From a virus: a stretch of 27,627 nucleotides of DNA. This document shows positions 1 through 7,098 of the stretch, in pieces. Each line of letters begins with the position of its first letter. Positions within the stretch are counted from its first letter, which is position 1. The notes beneath the pieces were generated by a model. That model saw only the letters and a program-made list of their open reading frames with translations. It had not been told where the DNA came from and searched no databases. Where the stretch lies: IMG/VR virus record IMGVR_UViG_3300021959_000308, positions 1 through 27,627 of that record, one strand, 5' to 3'. The position numbers and the translations under genes were made by a program.

Positions 1-78
1 CTATAACAATATAAGAATATAAAGTTAAAAGTTAAATAGTATATTAGTAGTAATGTTTAGGAGTATTAGAGTATATGG

Positions 79-95
79 CATTTATTAAATAAATG
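79..95. repeat. short perfect palindrome, possible operator
   Basis: CATTTATT-A-AATAAATG has two 8-base arms around one central base. The symmetry fits a small dimeric repressor site, but AT-rich palindromes of this size also arise by chance. The phage encodes two small HTH proteins (23497-23682 and 23845-24063) that could bind such a site; this is inference. Confidence 0.3.
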
Positions 96-255
96 TGTAT
101 CTCATCAGATAAAAAAGAGTTTAACTACATTATACCTTAATTAGTGGCATAATAACCCTATGGGCTTTATATCCAAGTTATGAGCATATTGATACATATA
201 GGTATAATCATAAGCAACTACCTTGTAATCTTTATATGAACACAGGACAAAATGA

Positions 256-346
256 GAACTTATGTTCTATGTATGTTCTATTTGCAGCTGTTCTACATTT
301 GTTCTATAATATATTTGTTCTACCTTTGTTCCAGGATAGAAGGTTC
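256..346. promoter_or_regulatory. tandem GTTC-N7-GTTC operator array (LexA/SOS-box-like)
   Basis: GTTC occurs at 264-267, 275-278, 290-293, 301-304, 317-320 and 328-331. Within each pair the spacing is exactly 7 bases (264/275, 290/301, 317/328), and the pairs are 11 and 12 bases apart. A seventh GTTC at 343-346 follows after 11 more bases. A GAAC at 256-259 forms GAAC-N4-GTTC with the first repeat. GTTC-N7-GTTC is the known direct-repeat LexA box of alphaproteobacteria. Three phased copies point to cooperative binding by host LexA or a phage regulator of similar specificity. The repeats are seen directly; the identity of the binder is inference. Confidence 0.6.
282..310 (+). promoter_or_regulatory. 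candidate sigma70-type promoter inside the GTTC array
   Basis: A perfect -10 hexamer TATAAT lies at 305-310, with a weak -35 TTGCAG at 282-287 and a 17-base spacer. GTTC copies lie just upstream of the -35, within the spacer (290-293), directly against the -10 (301-304) and near the predicted start at about 317. A protein bound to the array would therefore block polymerase. Transcription would run rightward to the terminase and head genes with a leader of roughly 245 bases. The -35 matches only half the consensus, and TATAAT is easy to find in AT-rich DNA. Confidence 0.4.
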
Positions 347-386
347 ATTGACATTTTTATTTTTAGATTTTTTTTACAATAAACGG

Positions 387-433
387 ATGTGGGGTGGTAC
401 TGGTGCTAATCTAAAGGCATATAGTACCCACAT
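387..433 (+). other. bulged stem-loop in the putative leader RNA
   Basis: ATGTGG (387-392) pairs with CCACAT (428-433) and GTACT (397-401) with AGTAC (423-427). Together they form an 11-bp stem with a 4-base bulge (393-396) and a 21-base loop. Inside the loop TGC (404-406) could pair with GCA (417-419). The arms are GC-richer than the surroundings. No T-run follows, so this is not an intrinsic terminator. It could be a leader structure, a small RNA or a protein-binding site; I cannot choose between these. Confidence 0.4.
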
Positions 434-526
434 ACTAAACAACACCTTGCAACCTATTGGCTAAATAATTTTGGGGTATAAAATAAGTGTTTACTGCTAG
501 TAAAACTATAAAAAACAAAAAAGGTT

Positions 527-555
527 TTGACATATGGTGATTAGTTATTTATATG
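527..555 (+). promoter_or_regulatory. candidate promoter giving a leaderless small-terminase transcript
   Basis: A consensus -35 TTGACA (527-532) is followed after 17 bases by TATATG (550-555). The expected transcription start falls at about 562, beside the ATG at 563. No Shine-Dalgarno-like sequence precedes that ATG, which fits a leaderless message. The -10 matches four of six consensus bases, so the call is moderate. Confidence 0.45.
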
Positions 556-562
556 TTGTTGT

Positions 563-949
563 ATGACTGTAGCAATTAAAGGTGGTAGACCTAAGTTTGA
601 ACTAAATGAAGAGAACAGGCATCAAGTAGAGTTGGCTGTTGGGTTTGGATTAAATCAGGCACAGATAGCTAAGTTAATGAATTGTGATGTTACTACCCTC
701 AGGAAATATTTTAGGCATGAGTTAGATGCTGGTAAAGAGAAGTTGGTAATGTCTATTGGTAGCCAGTTGTATAAGAAAGCTATGAAGGGTGATACTATCT
801 CGGCAATATTTTTAGCTAAGACAAAGGCAGGTTTTAGAGAAACTGTAGAGCATGAAGGATTACCTAATAATATAACAGTAAGTTTTAATTTAGATGATAA
901 GAAACCGATTGAAGCTGAAGTAGTAAAGGAGAAACTAACGCATGGCTAG
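563..949 (+). CDS. terminase small subunit-like DNA-binding protein
   Basis: This 128-residue protein has an N-terminal helix-turn-helix-like segment (about residues 20-51, around LNQAQIAKLM and VTTLRKYF). It is followed by the AMKGDTISAIFLAKTKAGF stretch (about 72-91), a pattern typical of phage small terminase or packaging-associated DNA-binding proteins. Small terminases recognise phage DNA and load the large subunit. The position at the head of the late block, one small-gene cluster before the large terminase, agrees. No ribosome binding site precedes the ATG, and a promoter-like sequence sits directly in front, suggesting leaderless translation. The end overlaps the next start at 942. 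The family is recognised by pattern only. Confidence 0.7.
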   Translation: MTVAIKGGRPKFELNEENRHQVELAVGFGLNQAQIAKLMNCDVTTLRKYFRHELDAGKEKLVMSIGSQLYKKAMKGDTISAIFLAKTKAGFRETVEHEGLPNNITVSFNLDDKKPIEAEVVKEKLTHG

Positions 950-1103
950 ACGAGGATTATATTCTAATATTAACGCAAAAAGAAAACGTATAGCAGCAGG
1001 GTCTGGTGAGAAGATGCGTAAAGTAGGACAAAAGGGTGCACCAGCTAAAGGCATCTTTAAGAAAATTGCAAATAAAATAAAAAAGAAAAAAAGGAGTACA
1101 TAA
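942..1103 (+). CDS. small basic protein, 53 residues
   Basis: The start ATG overlaps the small terminase gene by 8 bases, with AAGGAG 10 bases upstream. The product begins MARRGLYSNI and is packed with Lys and Arg, including a KANKIKKKKRST-like tail (KKKKR near residue 51). It resembles a tiny conserved protein I recognise near terminase genes in marine phages, with an AGSGEKMRKVGQKGAPAK core. The function is unknown; the charge suggests DNA or RNA contact. The stop shares an A with the next start (TAATG), so translation is probably coupled. Confidence 0.75.
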   Translation: MARRGLYSNINAKRKRIAAGSGEKMRKVGQKGAPAKGIFKKIANKIKKKKRST

Positions 1104-1213
1104 TGGCATACGGATATAATAATAAAAAAATGACTACTAAGAAACCTATGAAGAAAAAAGTACGAGTAGTAATCGGTACTATGGGTAAAAAGAAAGCAAA
1201 GAAAAAATCATGA
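1103..1213 (+). CDS. tiny lysine-rich protein, 36 residues
   Basis: The frame begins MAYGYNNKKMTTKK and ends GKKKAKKKS; over a third of the residues are Lys. AAGGAG lies 6 bases before the ATG, and the ATG overlaps the previous stop (TAATG), so initiation is well supported despite the small size. There is no known domain. It is part of four overlapping basic microgenes between the two terminase subunits. It might bind DNA or be packaged with it, but this is inference from charge alone. Confidence 0.6.
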   Translation: MAYGYNNKKMTTKKPMKKKVRVVIGTMGKKKAKKKS

Positions 1214-1380
1214 AGGGTGTAAAACATTATAAAAGAGATGGTTCTTTGTTTAAAGGCAATACCCATAAAATGCCTAACGGAGATTTACACTCTGGTAAGA
1301 CACATGGTAAAACTAGTGTTAAATTATTTCACTTTAGTGGTTTGTCAAAAAAGGCAAAGGTAAAAGCTAAAAACGCATGA
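1210..1380 (+). CDS. small conserved phage protein, 56 residues
   Basis: The frame starts in an ATGA overlap with the preceding tiny gene. The product carries KGVKHYKRDGSLFKG near the start, then HKMPNGDLHSGKTHGKTS and LFHFSGLSKKAK. I recognise this pattern from small hypothetical proteins of marine podoviruses. It is rich in Lys and His and has no membrane segment or signal. The function is unknown. The stop overlaps the next ATG (ATGA), so it is translated as one unit with its neighbours. Confidence 0.75.
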   Translation: MKGVKHYKRDGSLFKGNTHKMPNGDLHSGKTHGKTSVKLFHFSGLSKKAKVKAKNA

Positions 1381-1631
1381 GTATAGACTATAAAGGTGTA
1401 AAGTTAGATGGTGTTAATAAACCTAAACGCACACCTAAACATCCTACAAAATCTCATGTAGTATTAGCATCAGAAAATGGTAAAAAAAAACTAATACGTT
1501 TTGGGCAACAAGGAGTATCTGGTGATAAAAAAAATACACCTCGCTCCAAATCATTTAAAGCACGACATGCAAAAAATATAGCAAAAGGAAAAATGAGTGC
1601 AGCTTTCTGGGCTAACAAAGTAAAGTGGTAA
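1377..1631 (+). CDS. basic conserved phage protein, 84 residues
   Basis: The protein contains KKLIRFGQQGVSG (about residues 37-49) and ends in SFKARHAKNIAKGKMSAAFW plus ANKVKW. This C-terminal signature is common in small proteins of marine phages and sometimes sits next to terminase genes. It is strongly basic, and its role is unknown. It starts by ATGA overlap with the upstream microgene and ends one base before the large terminase ATG, so it is in the packaging operon. A nucleic-acid-binding role in packaging is possible but not shown. Confidence 0.8.
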   Translation: MSIDYKGVKLDGVNKPKRTPKHPTKSHVVLASENGKKKLIRFGQQGVSGDKKNTPRSKSFKARHAKNIAKGKMSAAFWANKVKW

Positions 1632-1632
1632 T

Positions 1633-2967
1633 ATGCACATAACCATTCCTTACACACCCAGACCACAACAAGCAGACTTACATAAAAATGATAAACGATT
1701 TAAGATTTGTGTATCACACAGACGTTGGGGTAAATCTGTGTATGCTATAACAGAAATATTACGTAAAGCATTAGAAATAAAAACAGAAAGAAAAGATGGT
1801 AGATACGCATACATTGCTCCGTACTACCGACAGGCAAAAGCTGTGGCTTGGGATTATTTATTATATTATACAAAAAATATTCCTGGTACTAAAGTAAACC
1901 AATCCGAACTACGAGTAGATTTAATTAATGGTAGTCGTATACGATTGTATGGTGCAGGAGATGACCCAGATGCCTTGAGAGGAATTTTCTTAGATGGTTG
2001 TGTTATGGATGAGTATGCAGATATGTCTCCTAGAATGTGGTCAGAAGTTATAAGACCTGCATTAACCGATAGAAAAGGGTGGGCAATATTTATTGGTACA
2101 CCAAAAGGTAGAAATCAATTCTGGCAATTATATGAAGATGCTAAACATGAACCTGATTGGCATAGAGCTATCTATCGTGCAAGTGAAACAGGAGTAGTAG
2201 ACCCTGTAGAATTAGAAGCTGCAAAAAAACAAATGGGTGAAGATGAGTTTATGCAAGAATTTGAGTGTTCATGGGCAGCTGCTATTAAAGGCTCATACTA
2301 TGGTAATTTAATTATAGAAGCAGAACAAGAAGGACGAATTACAAAAGTAGAAAGAGACCCTAGCTTACCTGTTCATGTAGCATGGGATTTAGGAATATCT
2401 GATAGTTGTGCTTTATGGTTTTTTCAAGTTACTATGGGCGAGATAAGAATATTTGATTATTATGAAAGTGCAGGAGTTGGATTAGACCACTATGTAAAAG
2501 TAATGGATGAGATGCAAATAGAATACTGGGGTGATGATTACTTGCCACATGATGCTAAAGTACGAGAACTAGGTACAGGTAGAACTAGAGCAGAAACTTT
2601 AATCAATATGGGTAGACGACCTCGTATCGTACCAAACCATAAAGTTGATGATGGAATCAATGCTGTAAGATTATTGTTGCAAAATTGTTATTTTGATGTT
2701 AAGAGATGTGAAAATGGTATTAATGCTTTGAGAAATTATCAAAGAGAATGGGATGATGTTAAAAGAGTATTCAAAAGAAACCCTTTACACAATTGGGCAT
2801 CACATGGTAGTGATAGTTTTAGGTATTTAGCTATGTCTTATAAAAATATAAAACCAAAAGAAAAAGAACCAGATATTATGAAAGAATTACTGCGTACTCC
2901 AACACTAGATGAAATGATGGATATACACGACAGAGAACAACTTAGAAAACCAGAAAAAAGGATATAA
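1633..2967 (+). CDS. terL: terminase large subunit
   Basis: This 444-residue protein is the ATPase-nuclease motor that pumps DNA into the prohead. The ATPase part has a Walker A-type motif SHRRWGKS (residues 28-35), a Walker B GCVMDE (122-127) and the coupling motif IGTPKG (154-159). The EFMQEFECSW stretch (205-214) links to the nuclease part. Candidate metal-binding acids of the RNase H-like nuclease are D252 in AWDLGISD, D307 in LPHDAK and D394 in HGSDSFRY. The length is usual for short-tailed phages. The start follows the previous stop by one base. Confidence in the family is high; the headful or cohesive-end packaging mode cannot be told. Confidence 0.95.
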   Translation: MHITIPYTPRPQQADLHKNDKRFKICVSHRRWGKSVYAITEILRKALEIKTERKDGRYAYIAPYYRQAKAVAWDYLLYYTKNIPGTKVNQSELRVDLINGSRIRLYGAGDDPDALRGIFLDGCVMDEYADMSPRMWSEVIRPALTDRKGWAIFIGTPKGRNQFWQLYEDAKHEPDWHRAIYRASETGVVDPVELEAAKKQMGEDEFMQEFECSWAAAIKGSYYGNLIIEAEQEGRITKVERDPSLPVHVAWDLGISDSCALWFFQVTMGEIRIFDYYESAGVGLDHYVKVMDEMQIEYWGDDYLPHDAKVRELGTGRTRAETLINMGRRPRIVPNHKVDDGINAVRLLLQNCYFDVKRCENGINALRNYQREWDDVKRVFKRNPLHNWASHGSDSFRYLAMSYKNIKPKEKEPDIMKELLRTPTLDEMMDIHDREQLRKPEKRI

Positions 2968-2968
2968 T

Positions 2969-3283
2969 ATGCAAGTAGACCCCAGAATGTATGACAGACC
3001 CATGACAGAAGAAGAAAAAAGATTAATGATGATTCAAGGATTAAGGCAAAATAATATGAGTATGGCAAATGCAGAACAAGGTATGATGAATGACCCTTCT
3101 ATGGAAGCAGATAGAACAAGAGGAGTTCCTATGCCTGATAGTATGAACCCTACATTAAGAAATGAACAACCTTATACACCACCTGTAGAAAGAATAAGTC
3201 CTATGGGTAGTTTTATGACCCCACAAGAAATAGATGAAGAAATTATGAGATTACAAATGCTTAAACAGACGTTGGGAACTTAA
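2969..3283 (+). CDS. unknown Met-rich protein, 104 residues
   Basis: I do not recognise this protein. It is rich in Met, Gln and Glu, begins MQVDPRMYDRPMTEEEKR and has a proline-containing middle (about residues 50-80). It ends with a predicted helix TPQEIDEEIMRLQMLKQ. There is no signal or membrane segment. A GGA-containing ribosome binding site precedes the ATG, and the stop overlaps the next start (TAATG). The position between large terminase and portal suggests a packaging or portal-associated accessory role, which is inference. Confidence 0.75.
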   Translation: MQVDPRMYDRPMTEEEKRLMMIQGLRQNNMSMANAEQGMMNDPSMEADRTRGVPMPDSMNPTLRNEQPYTPPVERISPMGSFMTPQEIDEEIMRLQMLKQTLGT

Positions 3284-3741
3284 TGACCGAAGAAGAAAGA
3301 TTAATGATGGCAGATATGTTAAAAAGAGAAAATAATTTATTGCAGTATCATCAAGATTCTATTAATAATAACCTTATGTTTGATGAAAAAGGCACACCTA
3401 CTACTGTTTATACTACAGGAGCAGTAAATCCAGAACAACCAGATAGATTATACACAGTTCCAGGATATGATAATATTTCTGGAGAGTATGTAGCTAAATT
3501 AGATGAGTTTGGAGAACCTCTTAAAAATGAAAGAGGGGATGTAATAATAGACGAAGATAAATTATATAATATGGCACAAGATAGAAACTATTTTGATACT
3601 ATGCCATACACTACTAGATACCCTGACAATAAAAAACTTACAATAGAAGAACACATGGAATTAGTAAATAGATTAAAAAATGTAATAAATAGAGATGGCA
3701 CTATGGTTCAAAAAATAAGAGGAACTTATGGCAGAAACTAG
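3283..3741 (+). CDS. unknown protein between terminase and portal, 152 residues
   Basis: This is an acidic, soluble-looking protein with no recognised domain. Its N-terminal TEEERLMMADMLKRE resembles the start of the previous gene product (TEEEKRLMMIQGLRQ), so the two may share a short related helix. The middle is Tyr- and Asp-rich (YTVPGYDNISGEYV, DEDKLYNMAQDRNYFD). It ends within the portal gene with a 14-base overlap. A conserved accessory of the head vertex is a fair guess but not supported by a motif. Confidence 0.75.
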   Translation: MTEEERLMMADMLKRENNLLQYHQDSINNNLMFDEKGTPTTVYTTGAVNPEQPDRLYTVPGYDNISGEYVAKLDEFGEPLKNERGDVIIDEDKLYNMAQDRNYFDTMPYTTRYPDNKKLTIEEHMELVNRLKNVINRDGTMVQKIRGTYGRN

Positions 3742-5683
3742 AAAAGAAATGGAAGTAGTGCAAGGTACTGCACAATACTGGCAAATGGAATTAGAAAGTG
3801 CCGACCAAACTGAAAAGGATTGGAGAGACAGAGGAAGAGCTGTTGTAGCACGTTATAGAGACGATAGAAGTGCAGATAGCTTTGGTGCAGGGTTATATAA
3901 GCAGTTTAATATCCTATGGTCTAACACAGAAACTATGAAAGGTGCATTATTTGCTCGTATGCCTAAACCAGATGTGCGTAGAAGATATAGCGATAATAAC
4001 CCTATTACAAGACAAGTAGCTATAGTGCTAGAAAGAGCATTACAGTACGGAAATGAGGTATATTCAGCAGATAAACCAATAAAAGCTGCATTAGAGGACT
4101 ATTTACTACCAGGAAGAGGGGTAGTTTGGGTAGTATATGAGCCTATTTTTGTAAAAGAAACTATACAAGTAGAATCCTTAGATGAATTTGGCAATATGAT
4201 AATGATTGACCAAGAAGAAGAGAGAATTGCAGACCAAAGATGTTACTTTGAGTACATAAATTGGGAAGATTACAGAGAAAGTCCAGCAAAAAGACCAGAA
4301 GATGTATATTGGAAAGCAAGAAGGCACTTACTTACAAGAGATGAATTAATAGAAAAAGGCTTTAAAAATGCATCCAATATACCCCTAAATTGGTCTCCAG
4401 AACCTACTGAAGGCTATAATGAAGAGTATTCTGAGGTATTTTCTCGTGCAGAAGTATGGGAAATATGGGATAAATACAAAGAAAAACGATATTTTGTATC
4501 AAAAGGTTACAACGAAATATTAGCAGAAGATGATGACCCTTATGGATTAGAAAAATTTTTTCCTTGTCCTGATTCATTAGTAGCAATACGAACCAACGAA
4601 ACCAGTGTTCCTATACCTGAGTTTACATTATATCAAGACCAAGCTGATGAATTAGACAGAATTACTACTAGAATAAGTAATTTAATAGAAGGATTAAAAA
4701 GAAGAGGTGTATATGATGCTTCTGTACCAGAATTATCACATTTAGCAGATGCTGGAGATAATGATTTTGTGCCATCAGAGAATTTTGCACAATTAATCTC
4801 AAAAGGTGGTCTACAATCAGTATTTCAACAAGAAGATATAGCTCCTATTGCACAAGTATTATCAGGGTTATATCAGCAAAGAAACCAAGTTTTAGACACT
4901 ATTTACCAAATAACAGGCATATCAGACATTATTAGAGGGTCTACAAAAGCTAGTGAAACTGCTACAGCACAGCAATTAAAAGCACAATTTGGTAGTATGC
5001 GTATGCGTAAAAAACAGTCTGAAATAGCTGAATATGTAAGAGATTTATTTAGAATTAAAGCAGAACTTATAGCAGAGCATTATGAACCAGAAACTCTAGC
5101 TGCTATGACAGCATTAACGATTACCCCAGAAATGATGCAAATAATGCGTGATGATAAATTAAGAGGTTATAGTATAGATATAGAATCAGATGCTACAATT
5201 TTTACAGATGAAGAAGAAGAAAAAAGAACTAGAATAGAGTTTTTACAATCATTTGGTGGATATTTAGAAAGAACTGTAGCTATAGCAAATCAATCACCTG
5301 CTTTAACACCATTAGCATTTCAAGCACTAAGATTTTTAATGGGTGCATGGAAAGTAGGAAGAAACTTTGAAGATATTATTGATAGAACAGAAGCACAACT
5401 AACACAACAAGCTCAACAAGCATTACAAGCTGGTCCTCAACCTTCAGAAGCTGAAAGAATTGCTGCACAGAAAATGCAAACAGAAATGGCTAAAGAAGAG
5501 TTAAAACAACAAGGCAAACTAGCAGATATACAATCAAGAGAAAGAACTGTAGGTAATAAAACAGCTACAGAAGCACAAGCTAGTCAGGGTAGAATGGATG
5601 CAAAAAAAGAACTAGCATTATTAGAAAGTGATATGAAAATAGCAGCTCAATTAAATCAGGATGCAAAAGATGAGTTACAATAA
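3728..5683 (+). CDS. portal protein, P22-like
   Basis: This 651-residue protein would form the dodecameric ring at the DNA-entry vertex. It carries the typical portal core: an N-terminal YRDDRSADSFGAGLYKQFNI stretch followed by an MPKPDVRRR-like segment, and later TGISDIIRGSTKASETATA with QQLKAQFGSMRMRKKQ (about residues 397-435), a hallmark of P22-type portals. The C-terminal 110 residues are Gln/Ala/Glu-rich and helical, comparable to the P22 portal barrel. The size is within the family range. It overlaps the upstream gene and the next small gene. Confidence 0.9.
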   Translation: MAETRKEMEVVQGTAQYWQMELESADQTEKDWRDRGRAVVARYRDDRSADSFGAGLYKQFNILWSNTETMKGALFARMPKPDVRRRYSDNNPITRQVAIVLERALQYGNEVYSADKPIKAALEDYLLPGRGVVWVVYEPIFVKETIQVESLDEFGNMIMIDQEEERIADQRCYFEYINWEDYRESPAKRPEDVYWKARRHLLTRDELIEKGFKNASNIPLNWSPEPTEGYNEEYSEVFSRAEVWEIWDKYKEKRYFVSKGYNEILAEDDDPYGLEKFFPCPDSLVAIRTNETSVPIPEFTLYQDQADELDRITTRISNLIEGLKRRGVYDASVPELSHLADAGDNDFVPSENFAQLISKGGLQSVFQQEDIAPIAQVLSGLYQQRNQVLDTIYQITGISDIIRGSTKASETATAQQLKAQFGSMRMRKKQSEIAEYVRDLFRIKAELIAEHYEPETLAAMTALTITPEMMQIMRDDKLRGYSIDIESDATIFTDEEEEKRTRIEFLQSFGGYLERTVAIANQSPALTPLAFQALRFLMGAWKVGRNFEDIIDRTEAQLTQQAQQALQAGPQPSEAERIAAQKMQTEMAKEELKQQGKLADIQSRERTVGNKTATEAQASQGRMDAKKELALLESDMKIAAQLNQDAKDELQ

Positions 5684-5936
5684 AAATTACGATAATATCC
5701 AATGGGGTAAAAGTAACTATAAGTTTGCTAAAGCAACAAAAAGAACAAAATCACACCAAGTTATGGGTGATATACAAGAATTTGTGTCTCCAATCGACAA
5801 GACTGTTATAGGCAGTCGTTCTCAAATAAAAGAACACGAAAGGAAACATAATGTTAGGCAAGTAGGTAACGATTATGTAGGCTCTACGAAACCTAAGTTT
5901 TGGGATAATATGATTAACAATAACAAAAGAGGATAA
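5670..5936 (+). CDS. small conserved phage protein next to portal, 88 residues
   Basis: I prefer the ATG at 5670 (MSYNKNYDN) over 5661, because AGGA sits about 9 bases before 5670 but directly against 5661. The core GDIQEFVSPIDKTVIGSRSQ followed by IKEHERKHNVRQVGND and KPKFWD is a recurrent small-protein pattern in phages, usually between portal and scaffold genes. The EFVSPID/HERKHNVRQ layout suggests a compact fold, but there are no Cys pairs for a zinc ribbon. The function is unknown. It starts inside the portal gene and ends one base before the scaffold. Confidence 0.8.
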   Translation: MSYNKNYDNIQWGKSNYKFAKATKRTKSHQVMGDIQEFVSPIDKTVIGSRSQIKEHERKHNVRQVGNDYVGSTKPKFWDNMINNNKRG

Positions 5937-5937
5937 T

Positions 5938-7062
5938 ATGACACAAGAAAGCACTCCTGCACAGGAATCAGCACCTAATCCAGCACCGACACTAGAAGCT
6001 GTATTAGAAGGTGCTATTAACCAAACTATAGAACCTGAAACACCTAGCAGTGATACACCAAAGGAAGAAGTAGAAAACACTACTATTCCTAATGCTCCCA
6101 AACAAGTGGAGAACACTAATTCCGAAGAATCTAATTCTGAATCATTAGACCAGGTAGCTCCTGAGAGTGAAACAGAAACCAAAGATTCTACAGAAGAACC
6201 TTCTGATGATGCTGTAGTGGCTCATGTTGATGGAGAGGATTCGAAAGAAACACCTTTAGAAGCTCCAAAAAACTGGTCAGAAGACGTAAAAGGCACGTTT
6301 AAGGATTTACCTCGAGAAGCACAGGAGTATATGCTAAAACGAGATAAAGAGATGACTGCTGATTACACTAGAAAGACGCAAGAAGTAGCTCAACAACGCA
6401 AAAGTTATGAATCACTAGATAAAGTTATAGCTCCAGTAAGACAGCGAATAGCAGCAAGTGGTATAGGGGAATCCGAATATATTTCCAGATTACTAAATGC
6501 TGATATGGCTCTTAGAAATAACCCAAAAGTGGCAATCAAACAATTAGCACAAGGCTATGGCATTGACCTTTCATCAATCGAAGACACTGGGGATTGGAAT
6601 GATTCCGACCCTCAAATCACCCAACTACAACAACAAAATCAGGCGATACTTGCTGAACTAAATCAGTTCAAACAGCAAAATCTACAATCGGCTAGACAGC
6701 AAACAGAAAATCAAATTTCTACTTTTGCACAATCAACTGATACTAAGGGTAACTTAAAATATCCTCATTTTGAGCAATTAAGAGTTAAAATGGGTAATCT
6801 AATAGATGCAGGAGAAGCTAAAGGCTTAGAAGATGCTTATAGTAAAGCTGTTCGATTAGACGATAATTTATATAAACAATCTTTAGAATCACAAAGAAAA
6901 AGTGCTAAAGCAGAAGAAGATGCTAAGAGAAAAGCAGCAGTTGAAAAGGCTAAAAAAGTTAGACCTAGAACTGCGACAGCTCCTCCTAGTGGTTCTGTTA
7001 AAACTAGCGATTTAGATGCTTTGCTTATGGAATCAATTAGTGGTGCAGGTATAACTAAATGA
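5938..7062 (+). CDS. scaffolding protein
   Basis: This 374-residue protein lies directly before the major capsid gene. The first 110 residues are low-complexity and acidic (Glu, Thr, Ser, Pro). A conserved segment NWSEDVKGTFKDLPREAQEY (about 118-137) leads into long charged helices with coiled-coil character (EMTADYTRKTQEVAQQRKSY, then Gln-rich stretches at about 225-265). The tail is Lys/Ala-rich and basic, as expected of a capsid-binding end. This composition and position fit an assembly scaffold. No protease motif is visible. Confidence 0.85.
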   Translation: MTQESTPAQESAPNPAPTLEAVLEGAINQTIEPETPSSDTPKEEVENTTIPNAPKQVENTNSEESNSESLDQVAPESETETKDSTEEPSDDAVVAHVDGEDSKETPLEAPKNWSEDVKGTFKDLPREAQEYMLKRDKEMTADYTRKTQEVAQQRKSYESLDKVIAPVRQRIAASGIGESEYISRLLNADMALRNNPKVAIKQLAQGYGIDLSSIEDTGDWNDSDPQITQLQQQNQAILAELNQFKQQNLQSARQQTENQISTFAQSTDTKGNLKYPHFEQLRVKMGNLIDAGEAKGLEDAYSKAVRLDDNLYKQSLESQRKSAKAEEDAKRKAAVEKAKKVRPRTATAPPSGSVKTSDLDALLMESISGAGITK

Positions 7063-7098
7063 GTTGTGGGTATAACAATAACTTAATGAGGTAAAAAA

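Larger units (their letters stand above)
1..562. other. non-coding regulatory region left of the structural genes
   Basis: I find no convincing gene in these 562 bases. The stretch is AT-rich and holds, in order, a short palindrome, an array of GTTC direct repeats with an embedded promoter-like sequence, a bulged stem-loop and a second promoter-like sequence just before the small terminase gene. A 70-codon open frame at 252-464 runs across the repeat array and is probably accidental. Positions 1-78 and 96-250 show nothing I can name apart from short AT-rich repeats and an isolated TATAAT at 203-208 without a partner -35 element. The region most likely drives the rightward late genes. Whether it also drives leftward genes cannot be judged, because the sequence to the left is absent. 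Confidence 0.6.

Noticed and set aside
189-208. TTGATA followed by TATAAT as a promoter
   Set aside because: The spacer is only 8 bases; no -35 element lies at 15-19 bases upstream of the TATAAT.
348-380. TTGACA with TACAAT as a promoter
   Set aside because: The 21-base spacer is too long for a normal sigma70 promoter.
252-464. 70-codon ORF with AGGA near its ATG
   Set aside because: It crosses the GTTC repeat array and the promoter-like sequence; the translation is the hydrophobic, Cys/Tyr/Leu-rich product expected of repeated TTC/TGT triplets, with no recognisable domain.
387-562. Attachment site or tRNA gene
   Set aside because: The stem-loop lacks tRNA arms, and no integrase is present in the window, so there is no support for an att site.
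5751-6182. 143-codon leftward ORF opposite the scaffold gene
   Set aside because: Antisense shadow of the low-complexity acidic scaffold N-terminus; no ribosome site or domain, and strand order disagrees.
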